Positions 15,595-23,399 of a DNA stretch of 42,078 nt are shown here, one piece after another; positions within the stretch are counted from its first letter, which is position 1; every line of letters starts with the position of its first letter. Origin of the DNA: CAYPHY01 sp964410625. Lineage in GTDB: Bacteria; Chloroflexota; Anaerolineae; Promineifilales; Promineifilaceae. The translations under genes and the position numbers were made by a program. The notes under the pieces were generated by a model. That model was not told the DNA's origin and ran no database searches. It saw nothing but the letters and a program-made list of their open reading frames with translations. The stretch lies in assembly GCA_964410625.1 (NCBI GenBank), contig CAYPHY010000042.1, forward strand, positions 1-42,078, in the 5' to 3' direction.

Positions 15595-16887
15595 TTACTC
15601 GTATCTCAACGCCTCAATCGGGTCCAATCTCGCCGCTCGCACGGCCGGATATAGCCCAAATAACAGGCCGGTCAGCAGTGCTACGCCCAACGCCAGCGGA
15701 ATGCTCGCCGGATCGAGCAAGGCAACGCCACGATTCAGGCTGGCCGCCAGCGGAATGGACAACACCCCCACCGCAACGCCCAACAACCCACCAAACGCGC
15801 TGATCAGGACAGCTTCTAGCAAAAATTGCCCGATAATGTCCCGCTGCGTGGCCCCGACGGCCATGCAAATCCCGATCTCGCGCGTCCGTTCCGTCACGCT
15901 GACCAGCATGACGTTCATAATCCCAATGCCGCCGACGCCCAGCGACACGGCCGCCATCGCCGCCAGCAGAAAGGCAAAGGTGCGCGCCGCCTCTTGTTGC
16001 GCCCCCAAGATGTCCTGTCGTGTTGTCAATTCAAAATCATCTTCATACTCACCTTCCTCATCCTTTTCTACGCCATGTCGTTGGCGCAGGAACGCGCGTA
16101 TCTGCTCCTTGGCCTCGTCCATCCGGCTCTCATCACTGACCCGTGCCGTTATGGCGACTGAGGGTTCGCGATCAAACAACTGCCGGATGGCCGTGCTGAT
16201 CGGTAGATAGAAAGCGATGTTCGGCCGCATCTGGTTTCGCAGTTGTGGGTCAATCACCTCCAGTTCCACCAGCACGCCAATCACCAGACAGCGATGCCGG
16301 TTGACCCACACCGTCTGCTCCAATGGGTCGTCGGTGCCAAACAAATCCTCGGCCGTCTGATGCCCCAACACACAAACATCGGCCCCCGCCACCACCTCGG
16401 CCGGGGTGAAAAAGCGGCCGCTTTCAATAAACGCCTCCGCCGTCAACGGCCGTCCCTCCGGCCAGTCCAGCGGCTGTACTTCGCCGCGTGAAATCATCGC
16501 CGACAATGCTTCGGCCGTCCCGCCGCTAATCCCTAAATCAAGCACGTTGCGGCCGAAGCGCACCTTGCCCGCCCCGCCGATTTCCATCGCCACCAGCTCC
16601 ACCAATTCCACGTCGGCCGCCATTTGCAGCCCATCCTCATAAGACAAAATCTCCCCGACCGGAACCACTTCCCCGTCTTCAAGCTGTTCCTTCACCCGAA
16701 TCTGTACCGTGTCCGACCCCAGAAAGCGAAAGCTGGCGTCTACGGCCGCTCGCGCCCCATTCCCCAACGCCACCATGCTGATCACCGACGCCACCCCAAT
16801 CACAATCCCCAGCGTCGTCAAAGCGGCACGTAGTTTATTACCCGTAATCCCAGAGAAGGCGGTCAGTAATGTGTTCCAGAGTGTCAT
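15595..16887 (-). CDS. MacB/FtsX-type ABC permease
   Basis: A 430-residue permease subunit of a MacB-like tripartite exporter. TM1 (about 20-42; LRAALTTLGIVIGVASVISM) is followed by a large extracytoplasmic MacB-type core domain (about 45-285). Three C-terminal helices form an FtsX domain, with GIGIMNVMLVSVTERTREIGICMAVGA as the hallmark. The ATPase is a separate gene just upstream, as in YknY/YknZ-type systems rather than fused MacB. The start is set at 16887 (MTLWNTLL). An in-frame ATG at 16938 would add residues that are simply translated heptamer repeat (TAYRLLLTAYCLL), so it is rejected. No outer-membrane partner is present in the window. Confidence 0.92.
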   Translation of the reverse strand: MTLWNTLLTAFSGITGNKLRAALTTLGIVIGVASVISMVALGNGARAAVDASFRFLGSDTVQIRVKEQLEDGEVVPVGEILSYEDGLQMAADVELVELVAMEIGGAGKVRFGRNVLDLGISGGTAEALSAMISRGEVQPLDWPEGRPLTAEAFIESGRFFTPAEVVAGADVCVLGHQTAEDLFGTDDPLEQTVWVNRHRCLVIGVLVELEVIDPQLRNQMRPNIAFYLPISTAIRQLFDREPSVAITARVSDESRMDEAKEQIRAFLRQRHGVEKDEEGEYEDDFELTTRQDILGAQQEAARTFAFLLAAMAAVSLGVGGIGIMNVMLVSVTERTREIGICMAVGATQRDIIGQFLLEAVLISAFGGLLGVAVGVLSIPLAASLNRGVALLDPASIPLALGVALLTGLLFGLYPAVRAARLDPIEALRYE

Positions 16888-16899
16888 AGTTCTTTTGAG

Positions 16900-17018
16900 T
16901 AAGCAGTAGGCAGTAAGCAGTAGGCGGTAAGCAGTCATCCAGTCTCTCAGTCTCCTAATCTTTAATCTCTAATCTCCAATCTCCCTTCACTGCCAACTGC
17001 CGACTGCCCACTATCATC
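16900..17018. repeat. Heptamer repeats between permease and ATPase, entering the ATPase 3' end
   Basis: AGCAGTA/GGCAGTA/GGCGGTA units (about 16906-16936), AGTCTCC/AATCTCT/AATCTCC units (about 16941-16984) and CTGCCAA/CTGCCGA/CTGCCCA units (about 16988-17012) follow one another. The stop codon of the ATPase gene lies inside the array, so its last residues come from repeat. Confidence 0.82.
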
Positions 17019-17690
17019 AGAGGGGACGACATACCCATCGTGCAACTTAATCATGCGCGTCGCATAACGCGCCAATTGCTGGTCGTGGGTCACCAAAATA
17101 ATCGTCCGTCCTTCCTCTTCGTTCAGCCGCCGCAACAGTTCCATTACCTCTGCGCCCGTCCGACTATCCAAATTTCCCGTTGGCTCGTCGGCCAGGATAA
17201 GCGCCGGATTGGTGACCAACGCCCGCGCAATCGCCACCCGTTGCCGCTGCCCGCCCGACAGTTCCGACGGCCGGTGGCCCAACCGGTCGGCCAACCCCAC
17301 CCCCGCCAATGCTTCGGCCGCTAACTCACGCGCTCCCGGCACGCGGCCGCGATAACGCAACGGCACGATCACATTTTCCAATGCCGTCAGGCGCGGCAGC
17401 AGGTTAAAGGTCTGAAAGACAAAGCCAATCCGCCGGTTGCGAAGTTGCGCCCGTCGCCGCTTGGACAAACGGCCGATCTCCTCTCCTTCCAGCCAATAAC
17501 GGCCGCTTGTAGGCGTATCCAGGCAGCCCAGCAAGTGCATCAGCGTGGACTTTCCACTGCCCGAAGGCCCCATCAACGCCACAAACTCGCCGCGCTCAAT
17601 CCCAATACTGACCCCTGCCAACGCCCGCACCACCCCCTCGCCCATCCCATACACCTTTTCTAGCTTCTCCACCTCAATCACCCCACTCAT
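16962..17690 (-). CDS. MacB/LolD-type ABC ATPase
   Basis: Cytoplasmic ATPase of about 242 residues that energises the neighbouring permease. Walker A GPSGSGKS, Q-loop VFQTFNLLP, signature LSGGQRQR, Walker B ALILADEP, D-loop GNLDSRTG and H-loop VTHDQ are all visible, and the TALENVIVPL block is typical of the MacB/LolD group. The start at 17690 has AGGTGG just upstream; a GTG two codons earlier is less likely. The last 18-20 residues (from about 224, including DDSGQSAVGSEGRLEIRD) are encoded by heptamer repeat rather than by conserved family sequence, suggesting the original stop was lost or moved. Confidence 0.93.
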   Translation of the reverse strand: MSGVIEVEKLEKVYGMGEGVVRALAGVSIGIERGEFVALMGPSGSGKSTLMHLLGCLDTPTSGRYWLEGEEIGRLSKRRRAQLRNRRIGFVFQTFNLLPRLTALENVIVPLRYRGRVPGARELAAEALAGVGLADRLGHRPSELSGGQRQRVAIARALVTNPALILADEPTGNLDSRTGAEVMELLRRLNEEEGRTIILVTHDQQLARYATRMIKLHDGYVVPSDDSGQSAVGSEGRLEIRD

Positions 17691-17741
17691 ACCCACCTCA
17701 TATCGGCCACAATTAACAATTGACCATTAACCATTAACCAT

Positions 17742-19037
17742 TCACTCCCCCACTACTGCTTCTCCTTCCTGTAAGCCCTCCACGATTTCCGTATATACAT
17801 CCCCACGCAGGCCAACAGACACTGTTCGTTCTACACGCTGCCCATTCGCCCATACCTCTACGGTCGCTGTCCCGTCTGCTCCCGGTCGCAGCAACGCGCG
17901 AGGCAGTCGCAACACATCCGGCCGTGACTCAATCACAATCGAGGCATCGGCCGTCATCCCCGGATACACACCCTGTGGCACGCCATCGGTCAACGCCAGA
18001 TAGACGTGGTACAACGGCCGTTCCTCCCCCGGCACGCGCTGCGGCACAATCCGCGCCACTTCACCGCTCACCGCCACATCTGGCTGGGCATCAAAATACA
18101 GTTCGGCCGCCTGCCCAACCTGCACCAGCGGTAAATCCTCTTCAATGATGGTTGTGCGTACTTCGACGGCCGCCGGGTCCAGCAGCACAATCAGCGATTG
18201 GCCTGGCGCTACGGTTTCCCCTGCTCGAACGACGACATCTTGCACTACACCATCGAATGGAGCGTGTAAAACGGCGGCCGCCAATTCGCGCTCCGCTTCC
18301 TCCACCGCCAATGCCAACAGCGGACTAACGCCATTCGCTTCCAGATAGCCCGCTTCGCTCTGCAACCGTTCCAACTCGCTTTGCCGGGCGGCAACCTCCT
18401 CCCCAGCCGACCACTGTCTGTTGCGCTGCTCGCTCAAATTCGCCTCGGCAATCTCGCGCCGCCGCTGCGCCGCCACCAGTTCCTGGCGATAGGCCTCAAC
18501 CACATCGGCCGGTTCCCATGGCCGGTCCAACGCCTTCTGGTACTCATATTCCGCCCGTGCCACCGCCTCGGCCGCTGCTTGCGCCTCTAACTCGGCCGCT
18601 GTCACCGTCGGAAACTGCGCCCGCGCCTGATCAACCAGCGCCTGGCTGCCCGCTTCGGCAAGTTGCAACTGGGCCAGCTGGTATTGCTGTGCCGCTTCCG
18701 CCTGTGCCAACTCCATTTCAGCGCGGGCTAACGCTTGCTCAAAGGGCTGCGCGTCCAGCCGCGCCACCACATCCCCCGTTTTCACGACACTGCCCGGTCG
18801 CACATTGAGTTCGACAAGACGGCCGCCCACCGGCAAACTCAAGACCGTCTCCCCGGTTCCCACCAACTGCCCCGGCGCGGTCACTGTCTGCATCACCTCC
18901 CCGCGTGTCACCCCCACCGTCACCGGTTTGACAGGCGCGGCCGGTTCCGGCTGCTGCACGTTTTGATAGGCGAAGTAAGCGGCCGTGCTAACGACCCCTA
19001 ACCCAAGAACAATAACCAGCAAAATCCAACGTTTCAC
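17742..19037 (-). CDS. HlyD/MacA-type efflux adaptor (membrane fusion protein)
   Basis: Inner-membrane-anchored adaptor of 431 residues for the MacB-like pump. The N-terminal helix KRWILLVIVLGLGVVSTAAYF is followed by a lipoyl/barrel half (VTAPGQLVGTGETVLSLPVG, PGSVVKTGDVVARLD). A long Ala/Glu/Gln-rich coiled coil (roughly 75-240) leads to the second lipoyl half (APFDGVVQDVVVRAGETVAPG) and a beta-barrel (VRTTIIEEDLPLVQVGQ). The start is the GTG at 19037 because GGAGG lies eight bases upstream on the minus strand; an ATG at 19121 falls in the terminator zone. It is the first gene after that terminator and heads the pump operon. Confidence 0.9.
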   Translation of the reverse strand: MKRWILLVIVLGLGVVSTAAYFAYQNVQQPEPAAPVKPVTVGVTRGEVMQTVTAPGQLVGTGETVLSLPVGGRLVELNVRPGSVVKTGDVVARLDAQPFEQALARAEMELAQAEAAQQYQLAQLQLAEAGSQALVDQARAQFPTVTAAELEAQAAAEAVARAEYEYQKALDRPWEPADVVEAYRQELVAAQRRREIAEANLSEQRNRQWSAGEEVAARQSELERLQSEAGYLEANGVSPLLALAVEEAERELAAAVLHAPFDGVVQDVVVRAGETVAPGQSLIVLLDPAAVEVRTTIIEEDLPLVQVGQAAELYFDAQPDVAVSGEVARIVPQRVPGEERPLYHVYLALTDGVPQGVYPGMTADASIVIESRPDVLRLPRALLRPGADGTATVEVWANGQRVERTVSVGLRGDVYTEIVEGLQEGEAVVGE

Positions 19038-19123
19038 AATCACAACCTCCACCCTCGATTGTGCAACGTCCACATTCCACGCCGGTTTCAGAGTGGTTAC
19101 AATCCCGTAACCATCACCCAAAC

Positions 19124-19176
19124 AAAAAAACCTCTGAGGTTCGTGCGAAGCTTTGCTTCGCCAACCTCAGAGGTTT
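19124..19176 (-). terminator. Strong intrinsic terminator after the response regulator
   Basis: Read on the minus strand, a perfect 14-bp outer stem (19163-19176 with 19128-19141, core AACCTCAGAGGTTT) encloses an inner stem GCGAAGC/GCTTCGC with a three-base loop. A run of seven T residues follows (19130 to 19124). It lies 29 bases after the response-regulator stop and about 90 bases before the adaptor start, so it separates regulator from pump or acts as an attenuator. Confidence 0.88.
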
Positions 19177-19204
19177 GAAGAGTTACAAACGCTTATGGGT
19201 TATC

Positions 19205-19906
19205 TCAGCCCAGCAAACGATAGCCAATACCGGGAACTGTCAAAATCAATGCCGGATGGCTGGGGTCAAGCTCTACCTTTTCGCGCAGGCGGCGGATATG
19301 GACATTGACCGTCCGTTCGCTCTCCACATCGGCCGCAAACCCCCACACCGCCTGCAACAACTGCCCGCGGCCGATGGCCTGCCCGCGATTCCGCGCCAGG
19401 TACGCCAGCAAGCGGAACTCCGTCGGCGTCAGGTTGATCGCCTCATCCCCACGCCACACCCGGCTGGAGGTGGTGTCAATCACTAAATCGGCCGCATACA
19501 ACACATCCCCCTGTCCGGCCGCCAACTCCCCATAGGCGCGGCGCAGCAACGCCCGAATCCGCGACAGCAATTCGCGCAAGCCGAAGGGTTTGGTCAGATA
19601 ATCATCCGCCCCCATCTCTAAACCCAGCACCTTATCCAGCTCATCACTCTGCACAGTCAGCATCAAGATAGGAAAGCGTAGCTGGAGCTGGCGCATCTGG
19701 CGGCAAACATCAAAGCCTGAACCGTCCGGCAGCCGCACGTCGAGGATCGTCAACTGCGGGTTATGGTCGCGGGCAAAGGCGATCCCCTCGCGGCCGTTGC
19801 TCTTCCAGCTAACGCGATACCCCTCACGACTGAGCGCATCTTGCAAACTGGCGGCAATCGCCGGATCATCCTCCACCAACAAAATATGCACAGTATGTCT
19901 TGCCAT
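19205..19906 (-). CDS. OmpR/PhoB-family response regulator
   Basis: A 233-residue DNA-binding response regulator. The receiver domain (about 5-118) has the acidic pocket VEDD, phospho-acceptor Asp56 in TILDVRLPDG, and the conserved Lys in YLTKPFGLRELL. The winged-helix effector domain (about 135-233) has LTPTEFRLLAYL, the recognition region VESERTVNVHIRRLREK and the end VPGIGYRLLG. It is transcribed away from the small membrane protein at 20083 and towards the pump operon, which ends in a histidine kinase gene. Kinase and regulator thus bracket the pump, which suggests they control it. Confidence 0.94.
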   Translation of the reverse strand: MARHTVHILLVEDDPAIAASLQDALSREGYRVSWKSNGREGIAFARDHNPQLTILDVRLPDGSGFDVCRQMRQLQLRFPILMLTVQSDELDKVLGLEMGADDYLTKPFGLRELLSRIRALLRRAYGELAAGQGDVLYAADLVIDTTSSRVWRGDEAINLTPTEFRLLAYLARNRGQAIGRGQLLQAVWGFAADVESERTVNVHIRRLREKVELDPSHPALILTVPGIGYRLLG

Positions 19907-20082
19907 TATATTATTGATCTTTTCATCCCTTTTGGTTTACAATGTATCCAGCCTGAATAGTTGCCCATTTTCCCCCTTTTATTGTTGGGTAGCTAGTTCC
20001 CACGATCTCCGGCTGGCGGCAAGCCACAGGGCAATGATCGCCGGGCAGGCCGATTGTTAAAAACCCAAGGAGGTAAGTTATT

Positions 20083-20256
20083 ATGGCACTTAATGCACCA
20101 AAGCAAATCACCTGGATTATTGCTTTAGTGGTCGGCATCCTCGGCATCCTAGCCAATCTGGTCGCCCTACCGGTTATCACCGCAGGGCTTGGCTTTTGGC
20201 TCGTCGTCCTCGCCCTTGCCCTGATGCTGGTTGCCACGGTTGTGTCTGGACTCTAG
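20083..20256 (+). CDS. Small two-helix membrane protein B (57 aa)
   Basis: Begins MALNAPKQITWIIALVVG and ends LALMLVATVVSGL. Two hydrophobic helices (about 9-31 and 36-56) are joined by a short turn containing a proline. A near-consensus AAGGAGGT stands about eight bases before the ATG, suggesting strong translation. It is divergent from the response regulator (176-base gap) and followed by a hairpin terminator. It resembles the 59-residue protein at 12939 (shared N-x-PKQ-[IF]-T-x-IIAL). Function is unknown. The pair brackets the whole efflux/sensor block. Confidence 0.82.
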   Translation: MALNAPKQITWIIALVVGILGILANLVALPVITAGLGFWLVVLALALMLVATVVSGL

Positions 20257-20283
20257 CGACTTCTCTGTAATCATTTAGAGACA

Positions 20284-20328
20284 GCAGGTTGTCGCTTTGT
20301 GGCCGGCCCTGTGCAAAGGGCAACCTGC
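20284..20328 (+). terminator. Hairpin terminator after small membrane protein B
   Basis: GCAGGTTG (20284-20291) pairs with CAACCTGC (20321-20328). CTTTG pairs with CAAAG inside, and CTTCTTACACCTTCTTT follows. It sits between converging genes (the GH31 stop is at 20333). Its right arm and tail (CCTGCCTTCTT) echo the terminator after small protein A (CTTGCCTTCTT). Confidence 0.68.
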
Positions 20329-20332
20329 CTTC

Positions 20333-23041
20333 TTACACCTTCTTTCCCATTGTTACCCTGACCTGCCCCCAATAGTCTACATCCAACTGCCACGCTTCTT
20401 CCTCCGGCACAATCGCCCGGAAGCGCGGCACGGCCCCCATTTCCGAACGGAACCGCCGCGCCATATCCCATCCTGAACCCATCTGCGAATAACGGTACTC
20501 CACTCCCGCTTGTTGGCGGTTGTTCCACAGTAGCAGCAGGCGGGGCCAGCGAGTGTGGTTAATCTGGTGAACGCCTGCCCCTTGCGTCAGCTCCAGCAAG
20601 GCGCGGGTGTGGCTGTCTTGCAGCACGTTGGCATAGTCAGCCAGGATGGCGGGATCATCCAGCAACTCGGCCGTTCGTTCCGCGATCCCCTTCTTCGCCA
20701 TCGTATCCAGCCGAAAGGCTGACAGCATATCCAGTATCTTTTCCTCAGTCCGATTTCGCCGCGCCAGGAAGTCACTCCCATTGCTCGCAGCCACGACACG
20801 CAGCAACGCGGCGCGGGGCAACTGAGTCTCAGCCAGGTGCAGCGTTTCAGCCTGTGCATCATAGACAAATTCATGATCAGCTTCAACGCCATCTACTTCC
20901 AACACAACACGCGACGGCCGACCCACGCCATGGATGATCAACCGGTAACGCCGCTCGGCCGGTGCGTGCCGCGCTTCCCCACCGACCGGTGAAATCTGAA
21001 GCTCGACCGCGTCGCCACACCACCGCTGTTCAAAGACGGTCAGGCAGTAATCATTCTCCAGGTAGGCAGTCGTTTCGCCATCATCTTCATACAGCACGAA
21101 ACGGCCGTCCTCCCCGGCGAAACAGTGTACCTCTAACGTTTGTGGGCTTTCCACACCGCCCCAACCGACCAGCGGGCCAAGCGGCAAGACCGCCCCCGCG
21201 CGGGCAAAGACGGGGATGTCGTCCAACCGGCCATAGACCGCGTACCAGGCATCACCGGCATAGTACTCCCCGCTGAACAGATGGTACCAATCCCCCGGCG
21301 GCAACCAGACCGCCTGGCGGCTCAAGCGTGTATCGGGATCGGCCGCGCTTGTATAGGGCGCGACGACCAGATCGCCAAACAGATATTGCTGTGGGCAGTA
21401 GTAAGCGGCTTCTTCGTCGGGGAAATCGTGGTACATCGGCCGAACCGGAGCGACCGGTTCCGTATGATTGCGCCAGGATAGAGTGTAGAGATAAGGGATG
21501 AGCGCGTGGCGCAGTTGCATCCCCTGTCGCGCTACCTGGAAGGTGTGGTTGTCATAGCCCCACGGCCGTCGCTCGTGGAAACGGACGTTCGTGCTATGCA
21601 GCCGCAAAATCGGGCTGAAGACGCCAAACTGCACCCACCGTGCATACAACTCCGCATCCTCAATGCCCATCATATGGCCGCCGATGTCGTGGCTCCACCA
21701 GCCATAGCCGACATTGGCCGCCGTCGCCGTGAAGTAGGGCTGGAAAGCCAGCGACTCCCAGGTGACAAGGGTGTCGCCGGAGAAGCCAATCGGATAGCGA
21801 TGGTTGCCCAGGCCGCCCCAGCGCGAGAAGACGAACGGCCGTTTCCCCTCTCGCCCCAAATCATAAAAGTGCAAATGGTTCAACCACCATAGCGGGTCTA
21901 AACCGGCGACCTTTGATTCCGTCCCCTGCTGCCAATCCATCCACCAAAAGTCCACGCCGTTGGCCTCCTGCGGATGGTGGAGTAGCTCGAAGTAGGCGGC
22001 CGTAAAGTCAGGATCGGCAATGTCAAAGGGGATTGTCTCGCCGCTGGTCGGATCAACACCCAAGCGCTCGGCCATTTGGGGATACATCTCTTCATGCGGC
22101 CGCACACCCGACGCCGGATGCAAATTCAGCGCCGTCTTTAGCCCTTGCTCATGCAGCCAGTGGATAAAGCCCGGCGGGTCAGGAAAGAGGTCGCGGTTCC
22201 AGGTATAGCCCGTCCAGCCGCTGATCCCTTCCCCCACATTGACCAGATGCCAATCCATATCAATGATGCAGACCGACAGCGGCACCTCGTGGGCGCGAAA
22301 ATCCCTCATTAACTGGGTCAATTCATCCTGCGTATAGGCCCAATAGCGGCTCCACCAATTACCCAACGCCCAACGCGGCAACAACGGCACTCCCCCCGCC
22401 ACTCGAAAGTAGTCCGCCAAACACCCCTTAAAATCACGCCCATAGCCAAAGAAATACAAGTCCAGCCTGCTCCCCTCAAGTCTCCCAATCTCCCAGTCTC
22501 CAATCTCCTCCGCTCCTCCGCTCCCCTGCTCCCCTGCCTCACCACTTCGCCGCTCCAACCACCCCTCCCCATTAAAGACCAGGCTCGACGAATCATCCAC
22601 CACCACCCAACCGGCACGCGAGAGCAGTCCTTGCTCCAGCATCGTCGCGCCGCTGACCTCATCCAGCGTGCGCGTCGTACCGAGCAAGTTTTCGTCATCT
22701 TCGTCCCCATAGCGCCAGATGGTGTCCTGCTGCTTCAGGCGGATGGTCAGCGTCTCGGCCGTGAAGCGGTCAACGGCCTCCTGATAGCGCAACTGTAAAT
22801 GCGCTGTCTCCACCGTCAGCCAGCCATCTTCGCGCGTCGCCTGGAAGGATGGGACAGGCTGGCGACGATACCAAAACGGCTGGCTGGGACGGTCTTCAAA
22901 ACGGCCGTCGGGACTAAACTCCATCCGCAGCAGCCGCGACGTAAGGACGGTGAAGCGGGCGTGGGGGGTTTGGATGACGGCCGCTGGATCAGCAACCGGA
23001 TCAAAGTGCACTTGCAAGTAAGCAGGGCGGTCAGCAGACAT
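20333..23041 (-). CDS. GH31 family alpha-glycosidase
   Basis: A retaining alpha-glycosidase of 902 residues, without a visible signal peptide and so probably cytoplasmic. An N-terminal beta-sandwich (about 1-225) leads to a TIM barrel with LPRWALGNWWSRYW, IDMDWH, nucleophile Asp369 in WWMDWQQG and acid/base Asp423 in GFSGDT, then WWSHDIGGH and beta domains. A C-terminal extension of over 150 residues ends the protein. The substrate may be an alpha-glucoside or alpha-xyloside; the subfamily is unclear. The start at 23041 is chosen because AAGGAG lies six bases upstream; an ATG seven codons earlier spans that site. Residues about 164-190 (GEAGEQGSGGAEEIG, GDWEIGRLEG) are translated heptamer repeat placed between two family-like segments. 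Confidence 0.9.
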   Translation of the reverse strand: MSADRPAYLQVHFDPVADPAAVIQTPHARFTVLTSRLLRMEFSPDGRFEDRPSQPFWYRRQPVPSFQATREDGWLTVETAHLQLRYQEAVDRFTAETLTIRLKQQDTIWRYGDEDDENLLGTTRTLDEVSGATMLEQGLLSRAGWVVVDDSSSLVFNGEGWLERRSGEAGEQGSGGAEEIGDWEIGRLEGSRLDLYFFGYGRDFKGCLADYFRVAGGVPLLPRWALGNWWSRYWAYTQDELTQLMRDFRAHEVPLSVCIIDMDWHLVNVGEGISGWTGYTWNRDLFPDPPGFIHWLHEQGLKTALNLHPASGVRPHEEMYPQMAERLGVDPTSGETIPFDIADPDFTAAYFELLHHPQEANGVDFWWMDWQQGTESKVAGLDPLWWLNHLHFYDLGREGKRPFVFSRWGGLGNHRYPIGFSGDTLVTWESLAFQPYFTATAANVGYGWWSHDIGGHMMGIEDAELYARWVQFGVFSPILRLHSTNVRFHERRPWGYDNHTFQVARQGMQLRHALIPYLYTLSWRNHTEPVAPVRPMYHDFPDEEAAYYCPQQYLFGDLVVAPYTSAADPDTRLSRQAVWLPPGDWYHLFSGEYYAGDAWYAVYGRLDDIPVFARAGAVLPLGPLVGWGGVESPQTLEVHCFAGEDGRFVLYEDDGETTAYLENDYCLTVFEQRWCGDAVELQISPVGGEARHAPAERRYRLIIHGVGRPSRVVLEVDGVEADHEFVYDAQAETLHLAETQLPRAALLRVVAASNGSDFLARRNRTEEKILDMLSAFRLDTMAKKGIAERTAELLDDPAILADYANVLQDSHTRALLELTQGAGVHQINHTRWPRLLLLWNNRQQAGVEYRYSQMGSGWDMARRFRSEMGAVPRFRAIVPEEEAWQLDVDYWGQVRVTMGKKV
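22483..22556. repeat. Heptamer repeats inside the GH31 gene
   Basis: The + strand reads AAGTCTCCCAATCTCCCAGT and so on, then CCGCTCCTCCGCTCCCCTGC. These are the same AATCTCC/AGTCTCC and GCTCCCCT unit families as in intergenic gaps and in the ftcD-like linker. They remain in frame over about 25 codons. Confidence 0.85.
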
Positions 23042-23295
23042 ACCTAACTCCTTAATCGGCAAAACTCACGGTCTCATCAAGAACCTGCTATAATCAATGA
23101 TAGATACTATGGTTGCAGTTTCAGAGTGAACGCTGATTTTCGCTGATACCACGCGGATTTGCGCTGATTTTTTCTAAATATCTGTGTTCATCTGCGTGCA
23201 ATTTTATTGCCCATCTGCGATTATCCGCGTCCTCTTCTCGGCCTCTACAAAAACTGCAAAGATAGTGAATCTTAGACTTGATGGATGATTTTATC
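23042..23295. repeat. Gap with CGCTGATTT/ATCTGCG dispersed repeats
   Basis: Between the GH31 start and a degenerate antitoxin there is no intact gene. From about 23124 to 23235 the sequence has repeated words (CGCTGATTTTCGCTGAT, GCGGATTTGCGCTGATTT, ATCTGCG, TTATCCGCG), related to those at 165-203. No clear promoter for the GH31 gene was identified. Confidence 0.6.
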
Positions 23296-23367
23296 ATGGA
23301 TACCTCTGTAGTTGAAGCAATCTATCAGGGTGGTGTCGTCAAGCCTTTAACAGGCCTTCAGGTCTGA
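23296..23367 (+). pseudogene. Remnant of a DUF104-type antitoxin
   Basis: The frame opens as VVEAIYQGGVVKPLTGLQV and then meets TGA at 23365-23367. The motif (V-x-A-I-Y-x-x-G-V-x-K-P-L) is the N-terminal hallmark of DUF104/AF2212-like antitoxins, which are normally about 60-75 residues. The stop after 23 residues and the lack of a toxin partner point to a decayed toxin-antitoxin locus. An in-frame ATG at 23281 could extend it by five codons. Confidence 0.6.
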
Positions 23368-23399
23368 TTAAAAATCAATTTGGGAGTAAAACCAATTAA

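Noticed and set aside
16888..16938. Upstream start for the MacB-like permease
   Set aside because: The added residues are translated heptamer repeat; family similarity begins at MTLWNTLL (16887).
19038..19121. Upstream start for the HlyD-like adaptor
   Set aside because: It would begin inside the terminator zone; the GTG at 19037 has GGAGG at the right distance before a lysine-arginine plus membrane helix start.
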